12,873 nt of DNA from JBDTRY01 sp039931435 (lineage in GTDB: Bacteria; Acidobacteriota; Thermoanaerobaculia; Gp7-AA8), in the NCBI GenBank assembly GCA_039931435.1, contig JBDTRY010000096.1:1-12873 (forward strand). Direction: 5' to 3'. Under the pieces are notes generated by a model. That model ran no database searches, was not told the DNA's origin, and saw nothing but the letters and a program-made list of their open reading frames with translations. The position numbers and the translations under genes are program-made. Position 1 is the stretch's first letter. The number at the start of each line of letters is the position of its first letter. This document shows positions 1 to 6,236 of the stretch, in pieces.

Positions 1-211
1 TGGATCCGCGCGAAGATTCCGAAACTTAATCCAGAATCAGTTTTCATAGTGCCCCGTTCGTTTGCAGATTCGGGGCCAGCGTGAACGGCAGGGCTCGGTT
101 TGTTTCTGGACTGATAGGACAGCTTGCCTTCCGTGTGTCCCAAAAGACAAGCGATCCACCATCTCAGGAAACTGGTCATACCGACCGGGGGACGTAAGCA
201 CCAGCGTCCGG

Positions 212-256
212 GAAATGACACGATTACCATGGCGTGTCATCCTGAAGCGTCGAGCG
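212..256 (+). repeat. 45-bp direct repeat, copy 1, with internal hairpin
   Basis: This 45-bp unit matches 377-421 at 41 of 45 positions. It begins GAAATGACACGA and ends CGAGCG. Inside it, ATGACACG (215-222) and CGTGTCAT (233-240) form a perfect 8-bp inverted repeat around a 10-base loop. From 235 the sequence continues as TGTCATCCTGAAGCG and runs on to AAGGATCT at 264, the form of a short intergenic repeat that I recall from several GC-rich phyla. Whether it is mobile, structural or regulatory cannot be told from one window. Confidence 0.85.
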
Positions 257-376
257 AAGGATCTCTTCTACCTGCCCGGTTGCTCAAAGGGACAAGCCGA
301 ACATTGGAATGTTCGGCCACTACACCAGGCTCGTTCCACTAGAAGCGGAGGAACCGCGCAGGCGCAGGTGTCTCAT

Positions 377-421
377 GAAATGACACGACTTCCACGGCGT
401 GTCATCCTGAAGCGACGAGCG
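377..421 (+). repeat. 45-bp direct repeat, copy 2, with internal hairpin
   Basis: Second copy of the unit at 212-256, offset by 165 bases and differing at four positions. The hairpin arms are unchanged (380-387 and 398-405) while three of the differences fall in the loop, which suggests the stem is the preserved part. The match stops at 421: the AAGGATCT end present in copy 1 is missing here, so this copy is truncated on its right side. Confidence 0.85.
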
Positions 422-470
422 GTCTACGTCCCGGTTGCAACGGCGCGGAAGGGCACGGTTCTCGTTGACG

Positions 471-506
471 AGATCCTTCGGTCGCTCCGCTCCCTCAAGG
501 ATGACA
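471..506 (-). repeat. Inverted copy of the TGTCATCCT...AAGGATCT repeat
   Basis: Read on the minus strand, this stretch begins TGTCATCCTTGAGGGAGCGG and ends CGAAGGATCT. It shares both ends with copy 1 (235-264) but has a longer, different centre (36 against 30 bases). It points opposite to the other two copies. It lacks the ATGACACG/CGTGTCAT hairpin that precedes them. Confidence 0.75.
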
Positions 507-787
507 GGTTCGCCACGCCCCGTAAAAGGCTGGGCGTTTCATTAGAAGCGTGAGCAAGGAATCTCCGACGGCCGGGGGATATGAGGCTGCACCCTGAAGA
601 TCGAATCGCCGAACAGCGTTCATGTGACGTTCGGCTTGAGCTACGGATTCTGAAACCCAGCACGACATCGCAGGCCGCAAGGCGAGAGGCCGTATTCCTG
701 GAGAATGGTGCATCCAGTGAACGACTGAAAGGGTGACGCCACCCGTACGCTCTCGACCCGTGCATCGGCACGGAGGAACAAGAAAAC

Positions 788-2209
788 TTACAGCACGTAG
801 CGGCTGAGATCTTCATCCTTGATCAGATCGGCGAGCACACCGCTCACGTAATCGCCATCGACCGTCACCTGCTCCCCGTACATCTCGCTGGCACGGAATG
901 ACAGGTCGTCCAGGACGCGCTCGAGAATCGTGTGCAGCCGCCGCGCGCCGATATTCTCTGTGTTCTGGTTCACCTCTGCAGCGAAACGAGCCAGCTCGCG
1001 CACGGCCTCATCCGTAAACGTCAGCGAAACGCCCTCCGTACCCAGCAGTTCGCGATACTGCATGGTCAGGGCGTTCTTCGGCTCCTGCAGGATGCGCACG
1101 AAGTCTTCCTGCGTCAGCGACTCCAGTTCCACGCGGATGGGAAAGCGTCCCTGCATCTCCGGAATGAGGTCTGAAGGTTTGGAGACGTGGAATGCTCCGG
1201 CAGCGATGAACAGGATGTGATCCGTCCGCACCATGCCGTACTTGGTGTTGACCGTGGTCCCCTCCACGATCGGCAGCAGATCCCTCTGCACACCCTCGCG
1301 GGAAACGTCCGGACCCCCGGCGCTTTTCTCGCGGCCGGCGATCTTGTCGATCTCGTCGAGGAAGACGATGCCTCCCTGTTCCACCCGCTCCACAGCCTCT
1401 CTGGCCACGGCACTTTGATCAAGAAGTTTCTCTGATTCCTCGCCGTGCAGCACCTTGCGTGCATCTCCCACGCTCATTTTTCGCCGCTTGGACCGTCCAC
1501 CGCCGAACAAGCCCGGCAGCATGTCCTTGACGTTGATGCCAACGTCCTCGACTCCCTGATTGGAGATGATCTCGAATGAGGGAAAGCCCTGTTCTTTCAC
1601 TTCGAGCTCGATCTCGCGATCCTCGAGTCGCCCCTCGTCGAGCCAGCGTCCGAGCTTTTCCCGCGTCTCGATGGGGCGCTCCGCTTCGAGCTCGGGAACG
1701 GTGCTCCCGACGAATGCCGGCCGCGGCTCCGCGCGCCGTGGTTCGGGGAGCAGCAGATCCAGAAGACGCTCGCGGGTATTGATCTCGGCCTGCCTGCTCA
1801 CGGCGGCGAGCTTCTCTTCCTTGATCAGCTTCACTCCAAGCTCGGTCAGATCACGGATGATCGACTCCACGTCCCGCCCTACATACCCAACCTCGGTAAA
1901 CTTTGAAGCCTCGACCTTCAGAAAAGGAGAGTGCGCCAGCCGGGCCAGACGCCGAGCGATCTCCGTTTTTCCCACTCCTGTGGGACCGATCATGATGATG
2001 TTCTTCGGTGCAATCTCCTCACGCAGCTCCGCGGGCAGTTGCTGGCGCCGCCATCGATTGCGGAGAGCGATGGCTACAGCCCGTTTCGCCGCATGCTGCC
2101 CGACGATGTATTTGTCGAGTTCCGAGACGATCTCATTGGGTGTCAGCGCGGAGCCCGATGCGGGCGTTCTGGTTTCTTCTGATGTTTCGCCTGGAAGAAT
2201 GATGACCAT
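788..2209 (-). CDS. hslU: HslU, ATPase subunit of the HslVU protease
   Basis: HslU (ClpY) is the hexameric AAA+ unfoldase that feeds proteins into the HslV peptidase in the cytoplasm. The 473 residues contain the N-terminal LTPNEIVSELDKYIVGQ signature (about 22-38), Walker A GPTGVGKT (75-82), the GYVG pore loop (108-111), a variable I-domain (about 115-250), Walker B with IVFLDEIDKI (281-290), an arginine-finger region EMQGRFPIRVEL (351-362), sensor-2 GARRLHT (421-427), and the DLSRYVL tail that inserts into HslV. It is slightly longer than the E. coli protein (443), mainly from about 20 extra N-terminal residues. The ATG at 2209 is preceded by AGGA five bases upstream, supporting this start. 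It lies 29 bases after hslV on the same strand, the usual hslV-hslU order. Confidence 0.97.
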   Translation of the reverse strand: MVIILPGETSEETRTPASGSALTPNEIVSELDKYIVGQHAAKRAVAIALRNRWRRQQLPAELREEIAPKNIIMIGPTGVGKTEIARRLARLAHSPFLKVEASKFTEVGYVGRDVESIIRDLTELGVKLIKEEKLAAVSRQAEINTRERLLDLLLPEPRRAEPRPAFVGSTVPELEAERPIETREKLGRWLDEGRLEDREIELEVKEQGFPSFEIISNQGVEDVGINVKDMLPGLFGGGRSKRRKMSVGDARKVLHGEESEKLLDQSAVAREAVERVEQGGIVFLDEIDKIAGREKSAGGPDVSREGVQRDLLPIVEGTTVNTKYGMVRTDHILFIAAGAFHVSKPSDLIPEMQGRFPIRVELESLTQEDFVRILQEPKNALTMQYRELLGTEGVSLTFTDEAVRELARFAAEVNQNTENIGARRLHTILERVLDDLSFRASEMYGEQVTVDGDYVSGVLADLIKDEDLSRYVL

Positions 2210-2238
2210 GTCTGTCCTGTAGCTTCCGGCCGGAGCCG

Positions 2239-2781
2239 TCAGCCGATTGTCTCCACCGTGATGTTGTCGTTCGTGTAGATGCAGATCGATGCCGCGATGC
2301 GAAGGCTTTCACCGGCGATTTCCGCCGCACTCATTTCCGTATGCTGCGAGAGCGCCCGGGCCGCGGCCAGTGCGTAAGGCCCACCGGAGCCGATGGCCAG
2401 AAGACCGTCGTCCGGCTGAATGAGATCGCCCGTTCCGGAGATCAGGTAGGAACGTTCGGCATTGGCCACGATCAGAAAGGCCTGAAGCTGGCGGAGATAC
2501 TTATCAAGACGCCAGTCCTTGGCCAGCTCCACAACCGCCCGCTCCATGTTTCCCTGGTACTCCTCGAGCTTGGCTTCAAAACGAGAAAAGAGGGCGAAGG
2601 CATCCGCCGCAGAACCGGCGAACCCGGCAATGATTCTGTCGTGAAAGATTCGGCGCACTTTCGCCGCCCCGTGCTTCATGACCGTGTTGCCCACGGTCAC
2701 CTGGCCGTCGCCTGCCATTGCTACCTGAGATCCTCGCCGCACGCAGAGAATCGTTGTCGCTCTGAACGTCATGTCTTCCAT
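2239..2781 (-). CDS. hslV: HslV, peptidase subunit of the HslVU protease
   Basis: HslV (ClpQ) is the proteasome-like threonine peptidase that forms a double hexamer capped by HslU. The 180 residues match the family along their length: TTILCVRR, AGDGQVTVGNTVMK, IIAGFAGSAADAF, VELAKDWR, AIGSGGPYALAAARAL and ICIYTND. The nucleophile should be Thr9, with Asp25 and Lys41 falling at the positions of E. coli Asp17 and Lys33 when Thr9 is counted as 1. The eight residues before it (MEDMTFRA) would be a propeptide removed on maturation, as in HslV proteins that do not start directly with Met-Thr. A second ATG lies three codons in; the GGAAG before it is too close, so the first ATG is preferred. It is the first gene of the hslV-hslU pair. 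Confidence 0.97.
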   Translation of the reverse strand: MEDMTFRATTILCVRRGSQVAMAGDGQVTVGNTVMKHGAAKVRRIFHDRIIAGFAGSAADAFALFSRFEAKLEEYQGNMERAVVELAKDWRLDKYLRQLQAFLIVANAERSYLISGTGDLIQPDDGLLAIGSGGPYALAAARALSQHTEMSAAEIAGESLRIAASICIYTNDNITVETIG

Positions 2782-2836
2782 ACGCCACGAATCCTATCAA
2801 AGCGGCGAGGTAAGAGCAGAACGTGCCGTGGCTGGC

Positions 2837-3712
2837 TCAGCGAATCTTCGTCGGAAGTCCCAATCGATCGAGGACTTCGCGCATGTCAGCCGGGAGTGGC
2901 GCTTCGACGCGCCCGATCGACGGATGTGACAGCGACAAGGAGTGCAGCATCAGGCGTCCGGCGCCGGATACTCCATATTTCAGGTCTCCGAGAACGGGGA
3001 AGCCGGCATCGGCAAGATGAACGCGGATCTGATGCGTCCTCCCGGACTCGATCTCCACCGATCCGAACGAGACTCCATCCTTCGCGCCGGCGCGTCGAAC
3101 CGTCGTACGCGCCTCCTTCCCACCGGCCGAGGCGTTGAAGGAACTCGTTCCGGTGCGCGCGATCGGCTTCTCGAGATCGAGCCGCTCCGGAAGTTCGCCC
3201 CTGACGATGACTGCATATCGCTTCTTCATCTCACGGCTGGCGAAGGCCTTCGACAGTCGAGCGGCGGCTTCAGGGGTGCGGGCATAGACAATCACTCCAC
3301 TCGTTCCGGCGTCCAGGCGATGAACGACGAACAGACCGTGGACTTGCCCGCGTTGCTTGAGCAGAAGTGCCAGAAGCTCGACCGCGGAGGGTCGCGACCG
3401 GTCCCGGCCGGGCTGGCTGGCCAGTCCAGAAGGCTTGTCCAGAGCGATCCAATCTGCGGTTTCCCGCAGCACGCTCAGCTCGATCGCCTCCGGGACGACG
3501 ACGATCACGTCTTCGGGCCGCACAACGCGTGACGCGGCCGCGACGGGGGCACCATTGACCAGCACCCTGTGCTCGCCCAGCAATTTCCGCGCGGCCCGGC
3601 GCGAGAAGGAGTGTTCGCTGGAGGCGATGGCCATGTCCAGACGGAGAGGAGAGGAAGGCCGGAGTGCGAAGGTGCGCATTGCGATCAAGAGCTTATCGGA
3701 AAGTGCCTCCAT
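2837..3712 (-). CDS. RluA-family pseudouridine synthase with S4 domain
   Basis: This enzyme converts specific uridines in rRNA (or tRNA) to pseudouridine. Residues about 22-72 look like an S4 RNA-binding domain (RRAARKLLGEHRVLVNGAPV). The catalytic domain follows: LDKPSGLASQPG (91-102), the family motif HRLDAGTSGVIVYAR (131-145) with catalytic Asp134, KKRYAVIVRGE (163-173), and SGRTHQIRVHLADAGFPVLGD (223-243, quoted without its last few residues in mind as the RTHQIR motif). Overall layout and length (291) fit RluC/RluD-type enzymes, but the exact uridine target cannot be assigned. The start is uncertain: the ATG at 3712 lies inside the end of the upstream gene (28-base overlap) with no good Shine-Dalgarno; an ATG at 3679, just past that gene's stop, is an alternative that keeps both domains. 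Either start places it as the last gene after the secreted protein, 55 bases before hslV. Confidence 0.92.
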   Translation of the reverse strand: MEALSDKLLIAMRTFALRPSSPLRLDMAIASSEHSFSRRAARKLLGEHRVLVNGAPVAAASRVVRPEDVIVVVPEAIELSVLRETADWIALDKPSGLASQPGRDRSRPSAVELLALLLKQRGQVHGLFVVHRLDAGTSGVIVYARTPEAAARLSKAFASREMKKRYAVIVRGELPERLDLEKPIARTGTSSFNASAGGKEARTTVRRAGAKDGVSFGSVEIESGRTHQIRVHLADAGFPVLGDLKYGVSGAGRLMLHSLSLSHPSIGRVEAPLPADMREVLDRLGLPTKIR

Positions 3713-4092
3713 CGCGGGTCATTCGTGAATGGCAAACACGCCGTGGAGCCGCACGAGGGATAGCCTTTGAATTCGAGCGTGGCCACGACCGGCTGGTCCG
3801 TGCTGAACGTGAAGGCCCGAAGGCTCTCGTTTCCGCAGTAGCGCGTAGGGACCAGAAAGACAGACTGATGCGGTCCACGGACGAAGGGTTCCTGGGAGGG
3901 ACAGAGGATGGTTCCCTCATAGGGAAATACATCTCCCAGGCTGAGGGCGGCCGGACTGTCATTGGGATTCGTGACATGCACACTGCCCTGCCAGACTGGC
4001 CGCTGTGCATAGGATGTCGACCCTTCCACGGGTACCAGGTAGTGGAACTGCCCGGCTGTCTGTAAGAGAAGCAAAAGGACGGCTCGTAGCAT
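3685..4092 (-). CDS. Small secreted protein with four cysteines, unknown function
   Basis: The 135-residue product starts with MLRAVLLLLLQTAG, a short basic-hydrophobic stretch typical of a signal peptide, so it is probably exported. The mature part begins FHYLVPVEGST and includes TNPNDSPAALSLGD; I associate this 'LVPV...tNp.d' pattern with beta-rich extracellular domains in Acidobacteriota, a memory-based comparison only. Cys64, Cys86, Cys114 and Cys119 could form two disulfides, consistent with a location outside the cytoplasm. The ATG has a strong AGGAG six bases upstream, which overlaps the TAG stop of the VanZ-like gene, so the two are probably translationally coupled. Its end overlaps the longest reading of the pseudouridine synthase. 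I do not recognise a function. Confidence 0.72.
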   Translation of the reverse strand: MLRAVLLLLLQTAGQFHYLVPVEGSTSYAQRPVWQGSVHVTNPNDSPAALSLGDVFPYEGTILCPSQEPFVRGPHQSVFLVPTRYCGNESLRAFTFSTDQPVVATLEFKGYPSCGSTACLPFTNDPRWRHFPISS

Positions 4093-4101
4093 TGGATGCT
4101 C

Positions 4102-4560
4102 CTAACGACCGCGTTTTTCGTACCGGCCCTGCTGCCGCAGCGCCGTCACAGCGAGGAGCACGATAGCGCCCGCAAGGCCACCCGCCACATCCGGCACGAG
4201 GTCTCGCAAGCGGCAGTGACCCTGGCCCGTCAACCCCTCGGCCAGTTCTACATAGATGCCCATTGTCAGAACGACGCCCAATGCGATCAGGATTCGAGTG
4301 CGGGTCGGGAACCCTGGAAGCTGAGCACTGGTGAGCAGGAAGAGGATACCGAAGAGCACGATGTGCTTGTAATTCGTCAGTGAAAACAGTGCGAGCGGCA
4401 CACTGAGCTCACACTGGCACGGATGCGGATCCATGTGAAAGCCAACGCGCGCCGGGAAGAAGAGAAGACCCAGAAGCATGAACATGCCGTAGGCCCAATG
4501 CCGGCCTTGAAAGGCCAGTGCGCCCAGCAAGAAAAATGCGGCGTAAACGATCAGCAACAT
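4102..4560 (-). CDS. VanZ-like integral membrane protein
   Basis: The 152-residue protein has about five hydrophobic segments (roughly 2-18, 22-38, 65-79, 88-105, 122-140). Between the last two is YVELAEGLTGQGHCRLRD followed by LVPDVAGGLAG, which has the VanZ-family pattern: acidic residues at the end of one helix, an R..D turn, then D..G..G in the next helix. VanZ-like proteins sit in the inner membrane; the prototype gives low-level teicoplanin resistance, but most members have no known role. The frame is open further upstream to 4722, but the extra residues are low-complexity and no ribosome site precedes them, whereas the ATG at 4560 has GGAG six bases upstream. It ends nine bases before the secreted-protein gene. 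A HPCQC motif (46-50) in an extramembrane loop is unexplained. Confidence 0.8.
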   Translation of the reverse strand: MLLIVYAAFFLLGALAFQGRHWAYGMFMLLGLLFFPARVGFHMDPHPCQCELSVPLALFSLTNYKHIVLFGILFLLTSAQLPGFPTRTRILIALGVVLTMGIYVELAEGLTGQGHCRLRDLVPDVAGGLAGAIVLLAVTALRQQGRYEKRGR

Positions 4561-4617
4561 GCGCTGCTCCGGGGCGGCTGACGGACCCGGCCTCAGGTCG
4601 CGAACTCGCCGCATTGA

Positions 4618-4645
4618 AGTATACGCATCGGCTACGTGTGGCGAA
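4618..4645 (-). promoter_or_regulatory. Weak candidate promoter upstream of the VanZ-like gene
   Basis: On the minus strand TATACT (4618-4623) matches five of six bases of a sigma-70 -10 box and lies in an otherwise GC-rich gap between the methyltransferase and the VanZ-like gene. The -35 side is poor: TTCGCC at 4640-4645 with a 16-base spacer. If used, it would give a leader of about 50 bases and start the two-gene VanZ-like/secreted-protein unit. Confidence 0.25.
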
Positions 4646-4769
4646 GGTGCGGCGCCCACTGCCACGTCCGCTCTCGACCGCATTCCAATCGTCGCGAGAC
4701 CAGCAGATCCCGTTTGTGACATCCCCGCTGCCGGTCGTCAGAAGATCTGTAAGCCCACAATGGCAATGA

Positions 4770-5582
4770 TCAGGAAGTTTCCTCAGTGCCGATCTTGTGA
4801 GCATCCGCCCGTCCCACCGGCGGGCGGACGATTCCCCGGGCCGCAGAGTCCTCGGGAATGTCCATCCAGCCCCGATGGTCTTCTGCCAGAGCCATATGCA
4901 GGACCCATTGGTAGCCCCGGACGGTGGGAGGAATGACATTGAAAATCGTCATTCCCGCTTCACGCACGATCCGCCAGAGCCAGCGATGATCGAAGATGAC
5001 CGCGTTGGAGGGATCGACATCATTGATGAACAGGGCGTTCTGGAAGTCCTGCATCATCGGAAAATCGCTCTTGTCGAAGAGGAACCACGTGCTCTGAAAG
5101 ACTCCGTTCTTCGCGAGCACCCGTGAGCACTCACGCATATAGAACCCGGCCTGCTCCTCACTGAGATGGGTGAACACCGACCATCCGTTTACGAGGGTGA
5201 AGCCGTGATCAGGGGCGGGGAAAGGAAGAACGCTCGGTTTGTCCGCTCCCGGATTGAACCCAAGGTTGAATACATCGTGGTGAACGAACTCGAAGGAAGG
5301 GACGACGGCCTGGAGATGCTGCTGGCACCACCGGATCATGCCCCTGTGCAGATCGATTCCCAGGTACCGCTCCGGCCGTGGTGATTGCTGGATCAGCTGC
5401 CGGGCAATGCGACCGCAGCCACAGCCGAAGTCGAAGACGCTTCGGTAGTACTCAGGAAGAAGGTTCTGAAACACCAGATGTCCGGTGGGGTTGTCGAACG
5501 CGGCGGGGGCCGTCGGACCGACCAGCTCACGCATCTCCAGAGGAGGGATGGGCAGGTCCATGTCGGGGCGAGCATACGTCAC
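4770..5582 (-). CDS. Class I SAM-dependent methyltransferase
   Basis: The protein (270 residues from a GTG start) has a Rossmann-fold methyltransferase core. Motif I is VFDFGCGCGRIARQL (49-63), the acidic residue that binds the SAM ribose is Asp77 in YLGIDLHRGMI, a post-motif acidic HHDVFNL follows (101-107), and motif IV/V appears as NGWSVFTHLSEEQAGFYMRE (132-151) with RVLAKNGVFQSTWFLFD after it. The substrate cannot be read from sequence; the SVFTHL motif is common in small-molecule and sugar/lipid methyltransferases. The start is not firm: the GTG at 5582 has only a distant GGAA, and the ATG at 5561 (residue 8) has no Shine-Dalgarno. It stands alone, with about 210 bases to the VanZ-like gene and a long gene-free region upstream. 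Confidence 0.9.
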   Translation of the reverse strand: MTYARPDMDLPIPPLEMRELVGPTAPAAFDNPTGHLVFQNLLPEYYRSVFDFGCGCGRIARQLIQQSPRPERYLGIDLHRGMIRWCQQHLQAVVPSFEFVHHDVFNLGFNPGADKPSVLPFPAPDHGFTLVNGWSVFTHLSEEQAGFYMRECSRVLAKNGVFQSTWFLFDKSDFPMMQDFQNALFINDVDPSNAVIFDHRWLWRIVREAGMTIFNVIPPTVRGYQWVLHMALAEDHRGWMDIPEDSAARGIVRPPVGRADAHKIGTEETS

Positions 5583-5842
5583 GTCACGCTGTTCCGGACG
5601 AAAAAGGTGAGCTCACGCGCGGCAGAAGCATCAACTCGCGAGCCGGCATAAACCGGCGTGAGCCGGCGCCAGAAACATAGCATCGGGCATCAGCCGGTGA
5701 GTCCCCATACGGATGAGATTGCAGCAACGCCTATCTTCGAGATATGCTCGGAAACGGAGCGGTGACCACGGGTCCAAATTCCGGTTTCGAGATCTTTGTG
5801 CCGGGGCGTCAGGACAGCTCTCAGAGCGAAATCCCGTTTTCG

Positions 5843-5882
5843 GGAGCGCCTATCTCATTTGTCGGCACCGCTCCATTTTTTT
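5843..5882 (+). terminator. Terminator-like hairpin with T-tract, plus strand
   Basis: GGAGCG (5843-5848) pairs with CGCTCC (5869-5874), followed after one A by seven T (5876-5882), the best T-tract in any gap of this window. The loop is long (20 bases) but can close further through CC/GG pairs. It is oriented to stop plus-strand transcription, yet no plus-strand gene precedes it, so either an RNA or a lost gene lay upstream, or it is coincidental. Confidence 0.42.
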
Positions 5883-6088
5883 CTTCCCTTCCTCCCTCCT
5901 CAATCGTCGTCCGGGTTCGTGATGCCGAAAGGCACGAGAAACCTCACACGCACTGAGAAGGAATCAAAACGCTGCAGTCGCATGAAGTTCATGACGATCT
6001 TCCTCGACGGAAAGCAGACGCTGGTTCCTCGAAATCCGGAAATGAACCGACACTCGCCCGAAGGAGTTTGAGGCCCGGGAGACCCCAT

Positions 6089-6109
6089 ATTTCATTACCA
6101 TAACGAAAT
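6089..6109. promoter_or_regulatory. AT-rich imperfect palindrome, possible operator
   Basis: ATTTCATTA (6089-6097) and TAACGAAAT (6101-6109) are inverted repeats with eight of nine positions paired around a central CCA. The AT-rich 21 bases stand out in GC-rich surroundings and have the size and symmetry of a binding site for a dimeric repressor. No promoter or gene that it would control is evident; the CLC gene ends, rather than begins, on this side. Confidence 0.3.
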
Positions 6110-6236
6110 GTGTGGTCGCAGCTCCACGCGTATGAACTCGCTCTGGACGACGATTTCGATGACGAAGATCTGGACGACGAAGTTCCGTTCCATGGCCGGC
6201 CCTGGGAAGTTCCACGCGGCCAGTTCTGCCTCCGTC

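Larger units (their letters stand above)
1..787. other. Non-coding, repeat-bearing region downstream of hslU
   Basis: I see no credible gene here. The open frames are short, rich in Arg, Ser and Cys, cross the repeats described separately, and resemble no family I know. The region contains three copies of a TGTCATCCT-type intergenic repeat between 212 and 506, and small GC-rich inverted repeats at 515-537 (ACGCCC/GGGCGT) and 758-773. It lies downstream of hslU, whose stop codon is at 788-790 on the minus strand. No tRNA-like cloverleaf was noticed. Confidence 0.6.
5583..6236. other. Gene-free region between the methyltransferase and CLC genes
   Basis: No convincing intact gene lies in these 654 bases. 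What I can see is: a 10-bp palindrome GTGAGCTCAC at 5607-5616; GAGCCGGC twice, 20 bases apart (5640 and 5660), in a GC-rich stretch that can fold; a plus-strand hairpin followed by seven T (5843-5882); a short open stretch near 5983-6069 whose translation faintly recalls the end of a HicA toxin; an AT-rich imperfect palindrome at 6089-6109; and an acidic open frame starting at 6110 that runs antisense into the CLC gene. The region may be a graveyard of one or more lost plus-strand genes. Confidence 0.5.

Noticed and set aside
62..553. 163-codon plus-strand open frame in the left non-coding region
   Set aside because: It crosses both 45-bp repeats, has no recognisable domain and an unnatural composition (Arg, Ser and Cys rich); most likely a chance frame in GC-rich DNA.
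758..773. CCGTGC/GCACGG hairpin as an hslU terminator
   Set aside because: The stem is good and well placed after the hslU stop, but no T-tract follows on the minus strand, so I did not call it a terminator.
1560..2222. 220-codon plus-strand open frame
   Set aside because: It is antisense to hslU and its Ser/Arg-rich translation mirrors the hslU codons; no family match.
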